DNA of 64,000 nucleotides from Gordonia insulae (GCF_003855095.1 NZ_CP033972.1:5084001-5148000), one strand, 5' to 3'. Shown: positions 16,151-25,286, counted from the first letter of the stretch. Made by a program: numbers and translations. Notes: a model not told the origin generated them from the sequence alone.

Positions 16151-17152
16151 TCAGTGCGACGGCATCAGGCCGTGCACGAACTTGATCTTCTCCAGCACCC
16201 GCTCCGGCAGCACGAACGGATACAGGTCGGTGTGCCCCATCGAGCGGTTGATCTGGTTGAGCGCCCAGGTGAGAGGCAACCACCATTCGACGATCTGCTC
16301 GAAGCCGACGTCGCCGGGCAGCACGGTGTCGAGGGTCGAGCCGGCCGGTGCCATCGCGAATGCCGCTGCGGTGTCGAGGGTGTCGCGGATGTGCAGATAG
16401 TGCGCGAACGTCTCGGCGAAGTCCTCCGCGGGATGCATTGTCGCGTAGGAGGACACGTAGTTCTGCTTCCAGTTCTGCGGCGCGCCTTCCGAATAGTGGC
16501 GATCCAGGGCCGCCTGGTAGTCGTCGTCGGGGTTGCCGAACAGCTCCTCGAAAGCGGCTCGGACCTTGTCGTCTATGAGGACCAGCTGGTAGTAGTGCCC
16601 GATCTCGTGGCGGAAGTGGCCGAGCAGGGTTCGGTAGGGCTCGTCGAGTTCGACGCGCATCTGTTCGCGGTGCACGTCGTCGCCCTCGGCGAGGTCGAGG
16701 GTGATCAGGCCGTTGTCGTGGCCGGTGATGACGGACTGCTCGGAACTGGAGAGCAGGTCGAACGCGAGACCCGTGTTCGGGTCCTCGTCACGTCCCTTGA
16801 TGGGCAGACCCAGCTCGTCGAGTTCGAGGATCACGCGGCGCTTGGCGGTCTCGGCGCTCCCGTACTCGGCCATCGCCTCGATGTCGGTCTCCGGCGGGCG
16901 AGTCCGGGTGAGCCGGCACGAGTCGCACAGCGACGGCGTTCCGGTCCAGGGGACCAGCCAGTTGCATTGCGCGACTTTGAGGTTCTCGCACCGCTCGAGC
17001 AGCTGGCCGTCCACCTCGACCTGCCCCTTGTCGTCGAGGACGTAGATGGTGCGGGTCGGCAGGAAGAAGCCCAACGGACTGTCACAGTGCAGGCAGAGGC
17101 TGTTCTCGAAGGAGAGTCGTTGGCCACATTTTCGGCATAAGAAATCGCGCAT
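16151..17152 (-). CDS. Zinc-ribbon putative metallopeptidase (DUF2248/peptidase Mx type)
   Basis: 333 aa. N-terminal zinc ribbon C6-x2-C9 ... C20-x2-C23, then C75/C78-type cysteines (SLCDSC), then the metalloprotease signature HEIGH at 182-186 (GHFRHEIGHYYQLV). This architecture belongs to uncharacterised cytoplasmic zinc-binding metallopeptidases found in many actinobacteria and proteobacteria. Substrate unknown. It starts 21 bases from the region before the hemerythrin and converges with the RibD-like gene. Confidence 0.85.
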   Translation of the reverse strand: MRDFLCRKCGQRLSFENSLCLHCDSPLGFFLPTRTIYVLDDKGQVEVDGQLLERCENLKVAQCNWLVPWTGTPSLCDSCRLTRTRPPETDIEAMAEYGSAETAKRRVILELDELGLPIKGRDEDPNTGLAFDLLSSSEQSVITGHDNGLITLDLAEGDDVHREQMRVELDEPYRTLLGHFRHEIGHYYQLVLIDDKVRAAFEELFGNPDDDYQAALDRHYSEGAPQNWKQNYVSSYATMHPAEDFAETFAHYLHIRDTLDTAAAFAMAPAGSTLDTVLPGDVGFEQIVEWWLPLTWALNQINRSMGHTDLYPFVLPERVLEKIKFVHGLMPSH

Positions 17153-17231
17153 GGTTCAGGATAGCCGCGGGTCGGGGTGTTCAAACCTCCGCCGTGTGAA
17201 CAGCGCGTGTCGCCAGAGGTGGCCGCGCTCT

Positions 17232-17732
17232 CTACTTCACGATGGCGTCGATGGTCTTCTTCAGCGCGGACGGCTGGGCGGGTGAATGCGGGGCCTTGGC
17301 CTTCAACTCCAGCAGTTCCTCGCCGAGTTGCTGGAGCTCCTTGCGTCCGAGGGCCTTGCGCACCTCGGGGAACCACTCGTTCTCTTCTTCCTCGATGTGG
17401 TGCTCGACATTCTCGATGAGGACGGTGGTCTTCGCGTCGAATCGCTCATGGTCGGGTTTCATCGTGACGAGTTCCATCACGAGCAGATCGGCGACATGGT
17501 GCTCTTCGTAGGACTCGAGGATGTCATCCTCGACGTCCGGAACTGCCTTGCGCACGGCCGGATACATGCCTTCGTTCTCGATGTAGGTGTGCACCGTCAG
17601 CGCCTCGATGATCTTCGCGACGATGTCGCCCTTGGTCTTCGTGGCGTTCGGGCCGGCCTTGCGGAAGTCGTTGAACAGCTTCTTGATCTCTTTGTGGTCG
17701 TCTTTCAGGATGACGATGGCATCTGTGGACAT
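17232..17732 (-). CDS. Hemerythrin HHE domain protein
   Basis: 166 aa from ATG 17732. The metal-site pattern is present: H in DDHKEIKKLF, H and E in HTYIENEGMYP, H in YEEHHVADLL, and HHIEEEENEWFP. These four-helix proteins bind a di-iron centre and sense or buffer oxygen, nitric oxide or peroxide in the cytoplasm. A Lys/Pro/Ala tail follows the bundle. Confidence 0.93.
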   Translation of the reverse strand: MSTDAIVILKDDHKEIKKLFNDFRKAGPNATKTKGDIVAKIIEALTVHTYIENEGMYPAVRKAVPDVEDDILESYEEHHVADLLVMELVTMKPDHERFDAKTTVLIENVEHHIEEEENEWFPEVRKALGRKELQQLGEELLELKAKAPHSPAQPSALKKTIDAIVK

Positions 17733-17809
17733 GGTGGTCCTCTCGGGGAATGCGGGGCTGGGGCTGGTACGCGGGTTCCCACCGGCCAGGGCCGTCAAAC
17801 TCCCCACAC

Positions 17810-17850
17810 ATGACGTCGAACGTATCTCTCACCGATACGTTTGACGTCAT
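17810..17850. repeat. Dispersed hairpin element, copy 4
   Basis: 17-base arms 17810-17826 and 17834-17850 with one G-T pairing and a 7-base loop; core GAACGTATC/GATACGTTT. It begins at the base next to the menE stop codon (menE ends at 17851 on the minus strand). Confidence 0.9.
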
Positions 17851-18948
17851 CTACGAGGAGTACCCAGCGCGGAGGGCGCGACGGTCGACCTTTCCCGGTC
17901 CGCGCAGGGGGAGTTCGGTGAGTTCGATGACCTCGCGAGGTGCGGCATAGCGGTCGAGGCGTTCGGTGACCGCAGCCCGAATACGCTCCGCGTCGATTCC
18001 GCCTGTGCCCGACGGAACCACGAACGCGACGACCTTCTCGCCCAGCCGGTCGTCGGGAAGCCCGACGACCGCGCACTCGGCGACGGCGGGGTCGTCGAGG
18101 ATCGCCGTCTCCACCACCTGCGGGACGATGGTGAGTCCGCCGCTGGAGATGGCCTCGTCGGCGCGGCCGACGATCGACAGCACGCCGTCGTCGTCGACGC
18201 GGCCGAGGTCGTCGGTGCGGAAGCAGCCCGGCTCGGCGAAGGCGGGGTGGTCTGGTCGGTTGCGGTAGCCGTGGGCGATCATCGGGCCGCTGAGGATCAC
18301 GCGGCCGATGCCCTCGGGAGTGGCGTCGTCGATGCGGATGGTGACGCCGTCGAGCGGGACACCGTCGTACACGCAGCCGCCGGCGGTCTCGCTCATGCCG
18401 TAGGTGCGGACGATGGGCAGACCGGCGTCGATCGACCTGCGCAGCAACGGGACCGGGGTCGCCGCGCCGCCCACCAGGAGGGCGTCGGCGGTGCGGAGGG
18501 CGGCGGTGGCGCGGGGCGAGTCGAGCACCTTGATCAGCTGGGTGGGCACGAGCGAGGTGTAGCGGCGCGGGCCGTCGAGGGCCTCGAGCGCGCCGGCGAA
18601 CGCGTCGGGATCGAAACCGCCGGTGACGTCGAGGACGGTGGGTGTGTACCCGGAAGCCAACGCGCGCAGCAGAACCTGCAGACCCGCGACATGGTGCGGC
18701 GCGAGCGCGAGCAACCAGTTACCGGGGCCGCCGAGCCGCGTGGCGGTGGCACCGGCCGACGCGGTGAGGCTGTGCGGAGTGTGCTGCGCGCCCTTCGGTG
18801 TGCCGGTGGTGCCCGACGTCGAGATGACCAGGGACAGATCGTCGTCGATGGGATCGTCGATGCCGAGCGCGTCGTGCAGGGTCTGCGTCGTGCGGGGATC
18901 GTCGGGGACGGGTGCGAACGCGGCGGAACCGTCGAGGATCGCCGACAA
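17851..18948 (-). CDS. menE: o-Succinylbenzoate-CoA ligase
   Basis: 365 aa from TTG 18948. Adenylate-forming enzyme with STSGTTGTPKG, YGMSETAGGCVYDG, the hinge region DDLGRVDDDG and the catalytic lysine in LRGPGKVDRRAL. It activates OSB to OSB-CoA in menaquinone synthesis. A CTG codon at 19011 overlapping the upstream DUF3349 stop (CTGA) would add 21 residues (LKTLRALHLPARPEVL...) and could be the real start; known MenE N-termini align near the shorter form. Downstream of two DUF3349 genes, a membrane protein and pitA, as in M. tuberculosis Rv0542c-Rv0545c. Confidence 0.93.
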   Translation of the reverse strand: MSAILDGSAAFAPVPDDPRTTQTLHDALGIDDPIDDDLSLVISTSGTTGTPKGAQHTPHSLTASAGATATRLGGPGNWLLALAPHHVAGLQVLLRALASGYTPTVLDVTGGFDPDAFAGALEALDGPRRYTSLVPTQLIKVLDSPRATAALRTADALLVGGAATPVPLLRRSIDAGLPIVRTYGMSETAGGCVYDGVPLDGVTIRIDDATPEGIGRVILSGPMIAHGYRNRPDHPAFAEPGCFRTDDLGRVDDDGVLSIVGRADEAISSGGLTIVPQVVETAILDDPAVAECAVVGLPDDRLGEKVVAFVVPSGTGGIDAERIRAAVTERLDRYAAPREVIELTELPLRGPGKVDRRALRAGYSS

Positions 18949-19007
18949 CTCGGCGCGACGATCGAGGACCTCGGGTCGAGCGGGGAGATGCAGTGCGCGC
19001 AGTGTCT

Positions 19008-19382
19008 TCAGGACTCGTCACCGTCGGGATCGGTCGGCGGATCGTCGGGCTCTGCCGGCGGGCCATCGTCGCCGACGAGGGGAGCGTCGTCGAACGGCCA
19101 CCCGGAGGATTCCAGATGGCGACGGACCCGATCCATGTCGTGATCGTGCGGTAGTTCCTGGGTGACCTTGCTGATCGCCACGCCGGCGTCGATCTTGGAG
19201 ATCGGCTCGGGCGGTGGCGGCGCCTCCTCGACGAGGTGGGAGGAGACCTCTTCGACCTCGTCCTCGGTCAGCTGTCGACGCAGGATCGCGACGAGGGGGA
19301 TGTAGTCGCCCTGCGGCACGCCGTTGGGGTAGCCGGCACGCAACCATTCGATGATCCGTTGCAGCAATTGTGGTCGATCCAC
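19008..19382 (-). CDS. DUF3349 domain protein (Rv0543c-like)
   Basis: 124 aa. The IIEWLRAGYPNGVPQGDYIPLVAILRRQLTEDEVEEV core and the closing VRRHLESSGWPF match DUF3349, a small helical domain of mycolata-type actinobacteria found beside menE. An Asp/Pro-rich tail follows. Function unknown. It is a paralogue of the adjacent gene at 19518-19826. Confidence 0.9.
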   Translation of the reverse strand: MDRPQLLQRIIEWLRAGYPNGVPQGDYIPLVAILRRQLTEDEVEEVSSHLVEEAPPPPEPISKIDAGVAISKVTQELPHDHDMDRVRRHLESSGWPFDDAPLVGDDGPPAEPDDPPTDPDGDES

Positions 19383-19517
19383 GATGGCGTCACCCCCTGA
19401 TCTCCCCGGCCGGCGATTCGGTTGTCCCGGGAGCGAGTATAGGCGGTCCGGCGTCCGGCCTCGTGGGCAGAACGCCGGACCGGTGCGCTGGTCAGCGCGG
19501 TGTTGGCGTGCGAGCAG

Positions 19518-19826
19518 TCAGCGCGCGGGCGTTGCGAGCGGCCAGCCCGCGGAGGCCAGGCGGCTGGCCACCTGGTTGATCTCCTCGGAGTTCGGTTCGT
19601 CGCGGATGACGTTGGCGATGGCCTCGCGGATACGATCCTCGGTCACCGGGTTCTCGACGTCGTAGTACTTGGCGAGCTGGAGGACCACATCGGTGACCTG
19701 TGCCTCGTCGAGCACCCGCACCAGCAGCGCGAGCAGCGGGGGGAACTCGGTGGGTGGGATGCCCTCGGGATAGCCCTGGCGGATCCAGCTGATCGCGGAT
19801 TCGAACAAGGGTGTGCCGGTCGCCAT
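19518..19826 (-). CDS. DUF3349 domain protein, second copy
   Basis: 102 aa from ATG 19826. AISWIRQGYPEGIPPTEFPPLLALLVRVLDEAQVTDVVLQL and VASRLASAGWPL align with the neighbour at 19008, showing a tandem duplication with divergence. Between the Rv0544c-like membrane gene and the other DUF3349 gene; function unknown. The N-terminal extension of the frame to 20939 is not coding. Confidence 0.9.
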   Translation of the reverse strand: MATGTPLFESAISWIRQGYPEGIPPTEFPPLLALLVRVLDEAQVTDVVLQLAKYYDVENPVTEDRIREAIANVIRDEPNSEEINQVASRLASAGWPLATPAR

Positions 19827-19873
19827 GGGTGCGATGCCTCTCCGTGGTGGTCGCGGTGGTGTCTCGCTTGGGA

Positions 19874-20155
19874 TTACTTGTAACCGAACGGGAAGATCTT
19901 GATGTCGGTGTAGTAGTAGATCGTCTGTCGGGTGATCCAGAGCAGGGCGGTCAGGATGATCAGCGCGACGATCGCGAAGATGACGTAGGCGAGGCCGCGC
20001 AACGCCGGGTTGCCCTGCGACACAGTGCCGTCCGCGTTGGTCTCGGAGGCGCCCTCGGCATGGAACCGGAGCCCGAACGCGAACAGGGCGGGCAGGCCGG
20101 CACCGAAGATCAGTCCGACGATCAGAACCTTGCCGATCGATTCGACGATGTCCAT
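19874..20155 (-). CDS. Small membrane protein (Rv0544c-like)
   Basis: 93 aa, two hydrophobic segments (VLIVGLIFGAGLPALFAFG and GLAYVIFAIVALIILTALLW) and a short basic/aromatic C-terminus. It sits between pitA and the DUF3349 genes, as Rv0544c does in M. tuberculosis. Possibly a PitA accessory subunit, judged from conserved position only. Confidence 0.85.
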   Translation of the reverse strand: MDIVESIGKVLIVGLIFGAGLPALFAFGLRFHAEGASETNADGTVSQGNPALRGLAYVIFAIVALIILTALLWITRQTIYYYTDIKIFPFGYK

Positions 20156-20194
20156 CGGGGAATGTGTCCTTTCGTGTCTGACGTCCGCAGACGG

Positions 20195-21424
20195 TCAGGC
20201 GACGGGAGTCTTGGTCTCGGTGGCCACGTCGGCCGGGATGATCGAGTTGGTGCTGTCGTCCCATTCGGCGTTGACGTTGCTGGCGTCGACCTTGTTCTTC
20301 TGTGCGCGCCAGTACATGTAGGCCGAGGCCGCGATGAGGAGGCCGAAGATGACGAGCGCGCCCAGGACGTTGCCGAGCAGGTGGGCGATGCCGAAGCACA
20401 GCGCACCGACCAGGCCGGCGGCCGGCAGGGTGGTGACCCAGGCGATGGCCATGCGGCCGGCGACGGCCCAGCGGACCGTGGCGCCCTTCTTGCCGACGCC
20501 GGAACCGAGGATCGAACCGGTCGCGACCTGGGTGGTGGACAACGCCATACCGGCGGCACTCGACGTGAGGATGATGGCCGCGGAGGAGGCCTCGGCAGCC
20601 ATGCCCTGCGGCGAGCTGATCTCGACCAGACCCTTGCCCAGGGTGCGGATGATCCGCCAGCCGCCGAGGTAGGTGCCGAGCGCGATCATGCCGGCGCAGC
20701 TGAACACGATCCAGAACGGGAGTCCGTGGCTCACCGACGAGGCGTCCAGGTTGCCGGTGACGATGAGGGCCATCGCGATGACGCCCATCGTCTTCTGGGC
20801 GTCGCCGGTGCCGTGTGCGAGGGAAACCAGTGAGGCACTGGCGATCTGGCCGTAGCGGAAGCCTTGTTCTTTCCTGCTCTCCTCGATCCGCTTGGTGATC
20901 GCGAAGATCATCCAGGTACCGCAGGCGGCCACCAGGCACGCGATCAGCGGCGCGAGCAGGCCCGGGATGATGATCTTGGACAGCACCCCGTGCCAGTTGA
21001 TGCCGGAGAGGCCGAGCGCCGCGATGCCCGATCCGATGAGGCCGCCGAAGAGTGCGTGTGACGAGCTGGACGGCAGGCCGAACAGCCAGGTGAAGAGATT
21101 CCAGAGGATGCCGCCGATGAGGCCGGCGAAGATGATCAGCAGGGCCGTCGTCGGACTCAAGCCCGTGATGATGTCGCCCTTGTCGTCGCCGGAGGTCTGC
21201 TGGATGCTCAGCACGTCCTTGGTGATGGTGGCGGCCACCTCGACGGAGAGGAAGGCGCCGACCAGGTTCAGGATGGCCGAGAGCCCGACCGCGACCTTCG
21301 GCTTCAGCGCGCCGGTCGCGATCGAGGTGGCCATGGCGTTTCCGGTGTCATGGAAACCGTTGGTGAAGTCGAAACCCAGTGCCGTGATGACCAGCAGCAC
21401 GAGGATCAGCATCTCTCCGCTCAT
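20195..21424 (-). CDS. pitA: Low-affinity inorganic phosphate transporter PitA
   Basis: 409 aa from ATG 21424 (a TTG 6 bases earlier is also in frame). The N-terminal FDFTNGFHDTGNAMATSIATGAL and the internal GSxVGKKGATVRWAVAGRMAIAWV block are the duplicated PiT signatures; about ten membrane segments. It moves metal-phosphate with protons. A pair of 11-base direct repeats resembling a Pho box lies about 95 bases upstream. Confidence 0.93.
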   Translation of the reverse strand: MSGEMLILVLLVITALGFDFTNGFHDTGNAMATSIATGALKPKVAVGLSAILNLVGAFLSVEVAATITKDVLSIQQTSGDDKGDIITGLSPTTALLIIFAGLIGGILWNLFTWLFGLPSSSSHALFGGLIGSGIAALGLSGINWHGVLSKIIIPGLLAPLIACLVAACGTWMIFAITKRIEESRKEQGFRYGQIASASLVSLAHGTGDAQKTMGVIAMALIVTGNLDASSVSHGLPFWIVFSCAGMIALGTYLGGWRIIRTLGKGLVEISSPQGMAAEASSAAIILTSSAAGMALSTTQVATGSILGSGVGKKGATVRWAVAGRMAIAWVTTLPAAGLVGALCFGIAHLLGNVLGALVIFGLLIAASAYMYWRAQKNKVDASNVNAEWDDSTNSIIPADVATETKTPVA

Positions 21425-21519
21425 AGTCAATATGATGCGGCTCGAAGGGCCTCCGCACCTAAATTTCTCTCGTCCGATTTGGGTGATTCCACCTGGTAGT
21501 TTGCCGAAAACTGAGAGTT

Positions 21520-21541
21520 GTTCATCGATTGTTCATGTTGG
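21520..21541. promoter_or_regulatory. Pho-box-like direct repeats in the pitA / LLM-oxidoreductase divergent region
   Basis: GTTCATCGATT directly followed by GTTCATGTTGG: two 11-base units starting GTTCA, the arrangement bound by PhoP/RegX3-type response regulators in actinobacteria. It lies 96 bases upstream of pitA (opposite orientation) and 119 bases upstream of the 21660 gene. Confidence 0.5.
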
Positions 21542-21659
21542 CGACGGCAAGCTGTCACCGATCGCGGACCACCGGGTCCGCGTGGGGGCTCGGCACCCGG
21601 CAGATCGAACGCTCGGATGGGGTCTGTGACGCCCACGACAGCTGTGGAAGAATCCGGTC

Positions 21660-22727
21660 ATGACTGCTGCTCTGAAGCTCGGGATGCCGATCAACTACGC
21701 GGGTGACTTCCGCGAGACCATCAACAATCTGGCCGATTTCGAGGCCGTGGGCGTCGACCGCATCGCGGTCCCGGAGGCCTACAGCTTCGACGCGGTGAGC
21801 CAACTCGGCTACATCGCGGCGAAGACCGAGCGGATGGAATTGCAGACCGCCATCCTGCCGATGTTCTCGCGCACGCCGACGAACCTCGCGATGACCGCAG
21901 CCGGCCTCGACTACATCAGCGACGGGCGTGCGGTGCTCGGCATCGGCGCGTCCGGCCCGCAGGTGATCGAGGGCTTCCACGGCGTCAAGTACGACTACCC
22001 CGTCGGTCGCGCCCGCGAGCATGCCGAGATCTGTCGGCAGGTGTGGCGTCGCGACAAGGTCGACTTCCAGGGCAAGCACTACACGCTGCCGCTCGACGAG
22101 GAGCACGGCGGTTCCGGCCTCGGCAAGTCGCTGAAGATCATCAATCATCCGGTCCGCGATCGCATCCCGATGCTGCTGGCGGCCATCGGTCCGAAGAACA
22201 CCGAGCTCGCCGCGGAGCTGTTCGAGGAGTTCCAGCCGATCCTGTTCAACCCGGAGCAGATCCAGTCGGCCTTCGGTGAGGCGCTGGCCGCCGGCAAGGC
22301 GAAGCGTGATCCGTCGCTCGGCGAGCTCGGCATCGTCGTGCAGGCCACCGCCCGCGTCTCCGACGACGCGCAGGAGATCGAGAACGCGCTCGAACTCGTG
22401 CGCCACCACGCGGCGCTGTACATCGGTGGGATGGGTGCCCGCGGCAAGAACTTCTACAACACCCTCGCGCAGCGCTACGGCTACGTCGAGGAGGCCAAGC
22501 TCATCCAGGATCTGTACCTCGACGGCAAGAAGGCCGAGGCCGCCAAGGCAGTGCCCGACGATCTGGTTCGCGCCATGTCGCTCATCGGCTCGAAGGCCGA
22601 GGTCGCCGAGCGGGCGGCCGCGTTCCGCGATGCCGGCGTCACCTGCATCCTCGCGTCGCCGGTGGCGGGCACGCACAAGGAGCGTGTGGCCGACATGGAG
22701 GCGCTGAAGGGGATCTTCGGGGGCTGA
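21660..22727 (+). CDS. LLM class F420-dependent oxidoreductase
   Basis: 355 aa, luciferase-like TIM barrel. LKLGMPINYAGDFRETINNLADFEAVGVDRIAVPEAYSFDAVSQLGYIAA and GIGASGPQVIEGFHG are typical of F420-dependent members; they carry hydride between coenzyme F420 and unknown substrates. Single gene, divergent from pitA. Its presence fits an F420-producing actinomycete. Confidence 0.9.
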   Translation: MTAALKLGMPINYAGDFRETINNLADFEAVGVDRIAVPEAYSFDAVSQLGYIAAKTERMELQTAILPMFSRTPTNLAMTAAGLDYISDGRAVLGIGASGPQVIEGFHGVKYDYPVGRAREHAEICRQVWRRDKVDFQGKHYTLPLDEEHGGSGLGKSLKIINHPVRDRIPMLLAAIGPKNTELAAELFEEFQPILFNPEQIQSAFGEALAAGKAKRDPSLGELGIVVQATARVSDDAQEIENALELVRHHAALYIGGMGARGKNFYNTLAQRYGYVEEAKLIQDLYLDGKKAEAAKAVPDDLVRAMSLIGSKAEVAERAAAFRDAGVTCILASPVAGTHKERVADMEALKGIFGG

Positions 22728-23000
22728 GGCAGGAGTGTGCGCGGCCGAGGTGCGCTCGGGCACAGGGGTGCGCTCCCGGGAGCGGGGTGCCCGCCCGACG
22801 GGTTCGGGTGCCCCGGGCAAAAGCACCCCGGAAATCCGCCCGGGTCAAGCGTGCGGATGTCGACGGTCCCAATTGAGCTGGGGAAACGGCGAATTGCTGG
22901 GCGCTTTTCCGGGGTGGGCGCATTTCTTGCGCGCATCCCAGGGGCGCTTTTCCGCGCCGACCGGCCCAACCCATGGACCCGGCAGGGCGAGCGGAGTCCG
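22728..23000. other. GC-rich intergenic region between convergent genes
   Basis: No gene supported. It contains G/C-rich stem-forming sequence just after the oxidoreductase stop (about 22780-22850) and a 12-base direct repeat GGGCGCTTTTCC at 22899-22910 and 22942-22953. It probably carries the terminators of both flanking genes, which converge here. Confidence 0.4.
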
Positions 23001-24281
23001 TCAGACGGTCTCCGACTCCGAGGCCTCGCGACTCTTCTTGCGCTCGAAGATCGAGTGGTAGTCGGGGGCGGCCTTGCGTGCGGCGAGGTGGTACGGCAGG
23101 AACATGATCACCTCGGTGATCACGAAGGACAGGAACACCGCCGTCGCGGTGTGGAAGATGTACAGGAACGACAGACCGAGCACCACGTAGAGGGCGGTGC
23201 CGGCGGCCCGTAGCCAGAACACCTTGGCCGTCTGCCCGACGCGCCGGAGCGCGGCGAACGGAACGGTCGAGAACAGCATCGTCGCCTTCCACAGGCAGGC
23301 GATCACCAAGGCCGGGACGAGTGAATGTGACCATGCCGGCCCGAAGATGAGGCTCCACAGGCCGAGGTACGCGGCGACCACGATCGCGCCCACACCCGCG
23401 GCGAAGATCAGCGCGACGTGCGCGACCTCACCCTTGTGGCCGTGGGCGAGCTGTCGGACCCGGCCGTAGGCGAGGACGGGTTCGAGAACTCCCGAGATCG
23501 TCGAGACGACACGGAATCCGACCGATGCGGCGGGACCGAGGACGACGAGGATGAACGACGTCAGGATCGGCTGGACTATGCCGACCGACGCGGTCTCTCC
23601 GGTAACCCACGCGGCGCGGCGCAGGTCCGGTGGCATCCCCGACTCGCGGTGCGCCGGCCGCGGCCAGAAGCGGCACAAAACGGCCAGCATCGCGCCCGCA
23701 GCCAGGACGCGCACACAGTTGGGGTTGTCGTGGACGGCCAGCAGCAGCGCCGACAGACATCCGGCCACCAGGATGACCGCGGCCACCGCCTCTAGACGCC
23801 AGCGTCCCTGGACCACGCCGATGGTGCGTGCCATCAGCAGGCCCGACGACAGGCCGAGCACGCCGAGCAGGGTGATCACCGGTGCGGGCACCATTGGGCT
23901 GACGATGAGCAGGACTCCGGAGCCAAGGGATAGCAGCGCCATCCACCAGGGCATCGAGATGTCGTGGTCGGCCTCCGGAGTGGCCAGACGTGACTCGACG
24001 ACGAACGCTGACAACAGCTGTGCGACGTAGGTGCCGATGGTCAGCGAGACGGCGAGTTGGCCCTGATGGTCGATCGGTGCGACGCGCGCGAACACGGCGA
24101 TGAAGATCGCGGGAAAGGCGTTGAGCGCCAAACCGGCCGCGATCTGCACGACCGCCTGCAGATGTTTGGCGTCGACTTTCGACAGGACAGGGGCGAGCAC
24201 TCCACCGCGACGTGCGGAGGGTGCGTCGTGATCATCGGAGGACAGCGCGGTGGTCCCTGTCTCTGGAGAGCTTCCTGCCAA
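23001..24281 (-). CDS. Polysaccharide flippase-like membrane protein (Wzx/MATE-like)
   Basis: 426 aa with about 12 hydrophobic segments and a cytoplasmic lysine/glutamate-rich C-terminus; a family call of polysaccharide transporter is based on topology and location. TTG 24281 overlaps the upstream GT2 by 50 bases; GTG 24200 (VLAPVLSKVDAKHLQ) is a plausible alternative start leaving a 31-base gap. It probably flips lipid-linked repeat units to the outer leaflet for the polymerase encoded at 25390. Confidence 0.7.
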   Translation of the reverse strand: MAGSSPETGTTALSSDDHDAPSARRGGVLAPVLSKVDAKHLQAVVQIAAGLALNAFPAIFIAVFARVAPIDHQGQLAVSLTIGTYVAQLLSAFVVESRLATPEADHDISMPWWMALLSLGSGVLLIVSPMVPAPVITLLGVLGLSSGLLMARTIGVVQGRWRLEAVAAVILVAGCLSALLLAVHDNPNCVRVLAAGAMLAVLCRFWPRPAHRESGMPPDLRRAAWVTGETASVGIVQPILTSFILVVLGPAASVGFRVVSTISGVLEPVLAYGRVRQLAHGHKGEVAHVALIFAAGVGAIVVAAYLGLWSLIFGPAWSHSLVPALVIACLWKATMLFSTVPFAALRRVGQTAKVFWLRAAGTALYVVLGLSFLYIFHTATAVFLSFVITEVIMFLPYHLAARKAAPDYHSIFERKKSREASESETV

Positions 24282-25185
24282 GGAGGCCCTCGGTACGCCC
24301 GATCAGGAGTGCCGCTCCGTCACCGGCACGAAACTTGCGCCGTTTGCGCAACGGCAGTGTGGCTGCGCCGGCGAGTAGTCGGAGCTTGTCGAGCACTGGA
24401 TATCCCCAGCGCCGATAGATGAAGCCGGTGCCGCGACCGTAGTTGCGGAGTTTGCGGCGCCGCTCGGCCGGCGTCAGATGGGTGAAATCGGTGTGCCCGC
24501 GGACGACGATGTCGGGTGCCCAGCGGATAGAGAAATCGTCAAGCTCGGCCAGGCGCAGCACGAGGTCGGTCTCGTCGCCGCTCTGCCACGGGCTGTCGGC
24601 GCCCGACCCGATCGTGGAGTCGAACCCGCCGACGGTGACGTAGTCCTTGCGGCGGATTGCCATGCTGGGGACGACGACGGACCATGCGTTGCGGCGGGTG
24701 AACTCGGCGTCGGCGGGCGGAAGGGTGTTGCGATCGCCGTCGGCGTCGATCAGCCGGGCGGCGCACACCGACGCGGTGGGTGTGCAGTGCGCGGACAGGC
24801 GTTCGAGGAAGTCGTGTTCGAGGCGACAGTTGTCGGTGAGGAGATAGATCCAGTCGATGTCGTCGGTGAACTGCGCCGCGGCCGTGTTGTGGCCTGCCGT
24901 GCTGCCGCCGCGCTTGACCACGGTCCGGATGGTCAGTATGTCCGAATATAGATCGTGCACCTTCTTCAGGCCCTCGACGGCGTCCACATTGTCGTCGTAG
25001 GCGATTGACACCATCGCCGGGCGTACGGTCTGTGCGGCGAGGTCGCCGAGCAGGCGACAGATCGAATCCCACCGGCCCACAGTGGTGATCGCCATCCCGA
25101 ACGACGGGGAGTCCCCGCGGTCTTCGGTGTCTCCGGTCGACGGTCTCTCGTCGCGATCCGTGGACGCATTTCGCCCCGTCGTCAT
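24232..25185 (-). CDS. Family 2 glycosyltransferase
   Basis: 317 aa, GT-A type: FGMAITTVGRWDSICRLLGDLAAQTVRPAMVSIAYDDN start, LLTDNCRLEHDFLE in place of the DxD loop, and the acceptor-side QSGDETDLVLRLAELDD (ED-like motif). It would add one sugar to a lipid-linked intermediate in the cytoplasm. The first gene of the leftward GT2-flippase pair, divergent from the polymerase across a repeated operator. Confidence 0.87.
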   Translation of the reverse strand: MTTGRNASTDRDERPSTGDTEDRGDSPSFGMAITTVGRWDSICRLLGDLAAQTVRPAMVSIAYDDNVDAVEGLKKVHDLYSDILTIRTVVKRGGSTAGHNTAAAQFTDDIDWIYLLTDNCRLEHDFLERLSAHCTPTASVCAARLIDADGDRNTLPPADAEFTRRNAWSVVVPSMAIRRKDYVTVGGFDSTIGSGADSPWQSGDETDLVLRLAELDDFSIRWAPDIVVRGHTDFTHLTPAERRRKLRNYGRGTGFIYRRWGYPVLDKLRLLAGAATLPLRKRRKFRAGDGAALLIGRTEGLLGRKLSRDRDHRAVLR

Positions 25186-25286
25186 GTCACCACCGTCATG
25201 TCAGAACCCCTCGGGAGCGCGCCGGATGGTTCCCGAATCCACCTGTTCGAACGCTCCCACGTCTCGCGCGGCGGCCGAACTCACGC

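Noticed and set aside
22737..23213. 158-residue plus-strand frame after the LLM oxidoreductase
   Set aside because: No start signal, low-complexity composition, and it overlaps the end of the flippase gene antisense.
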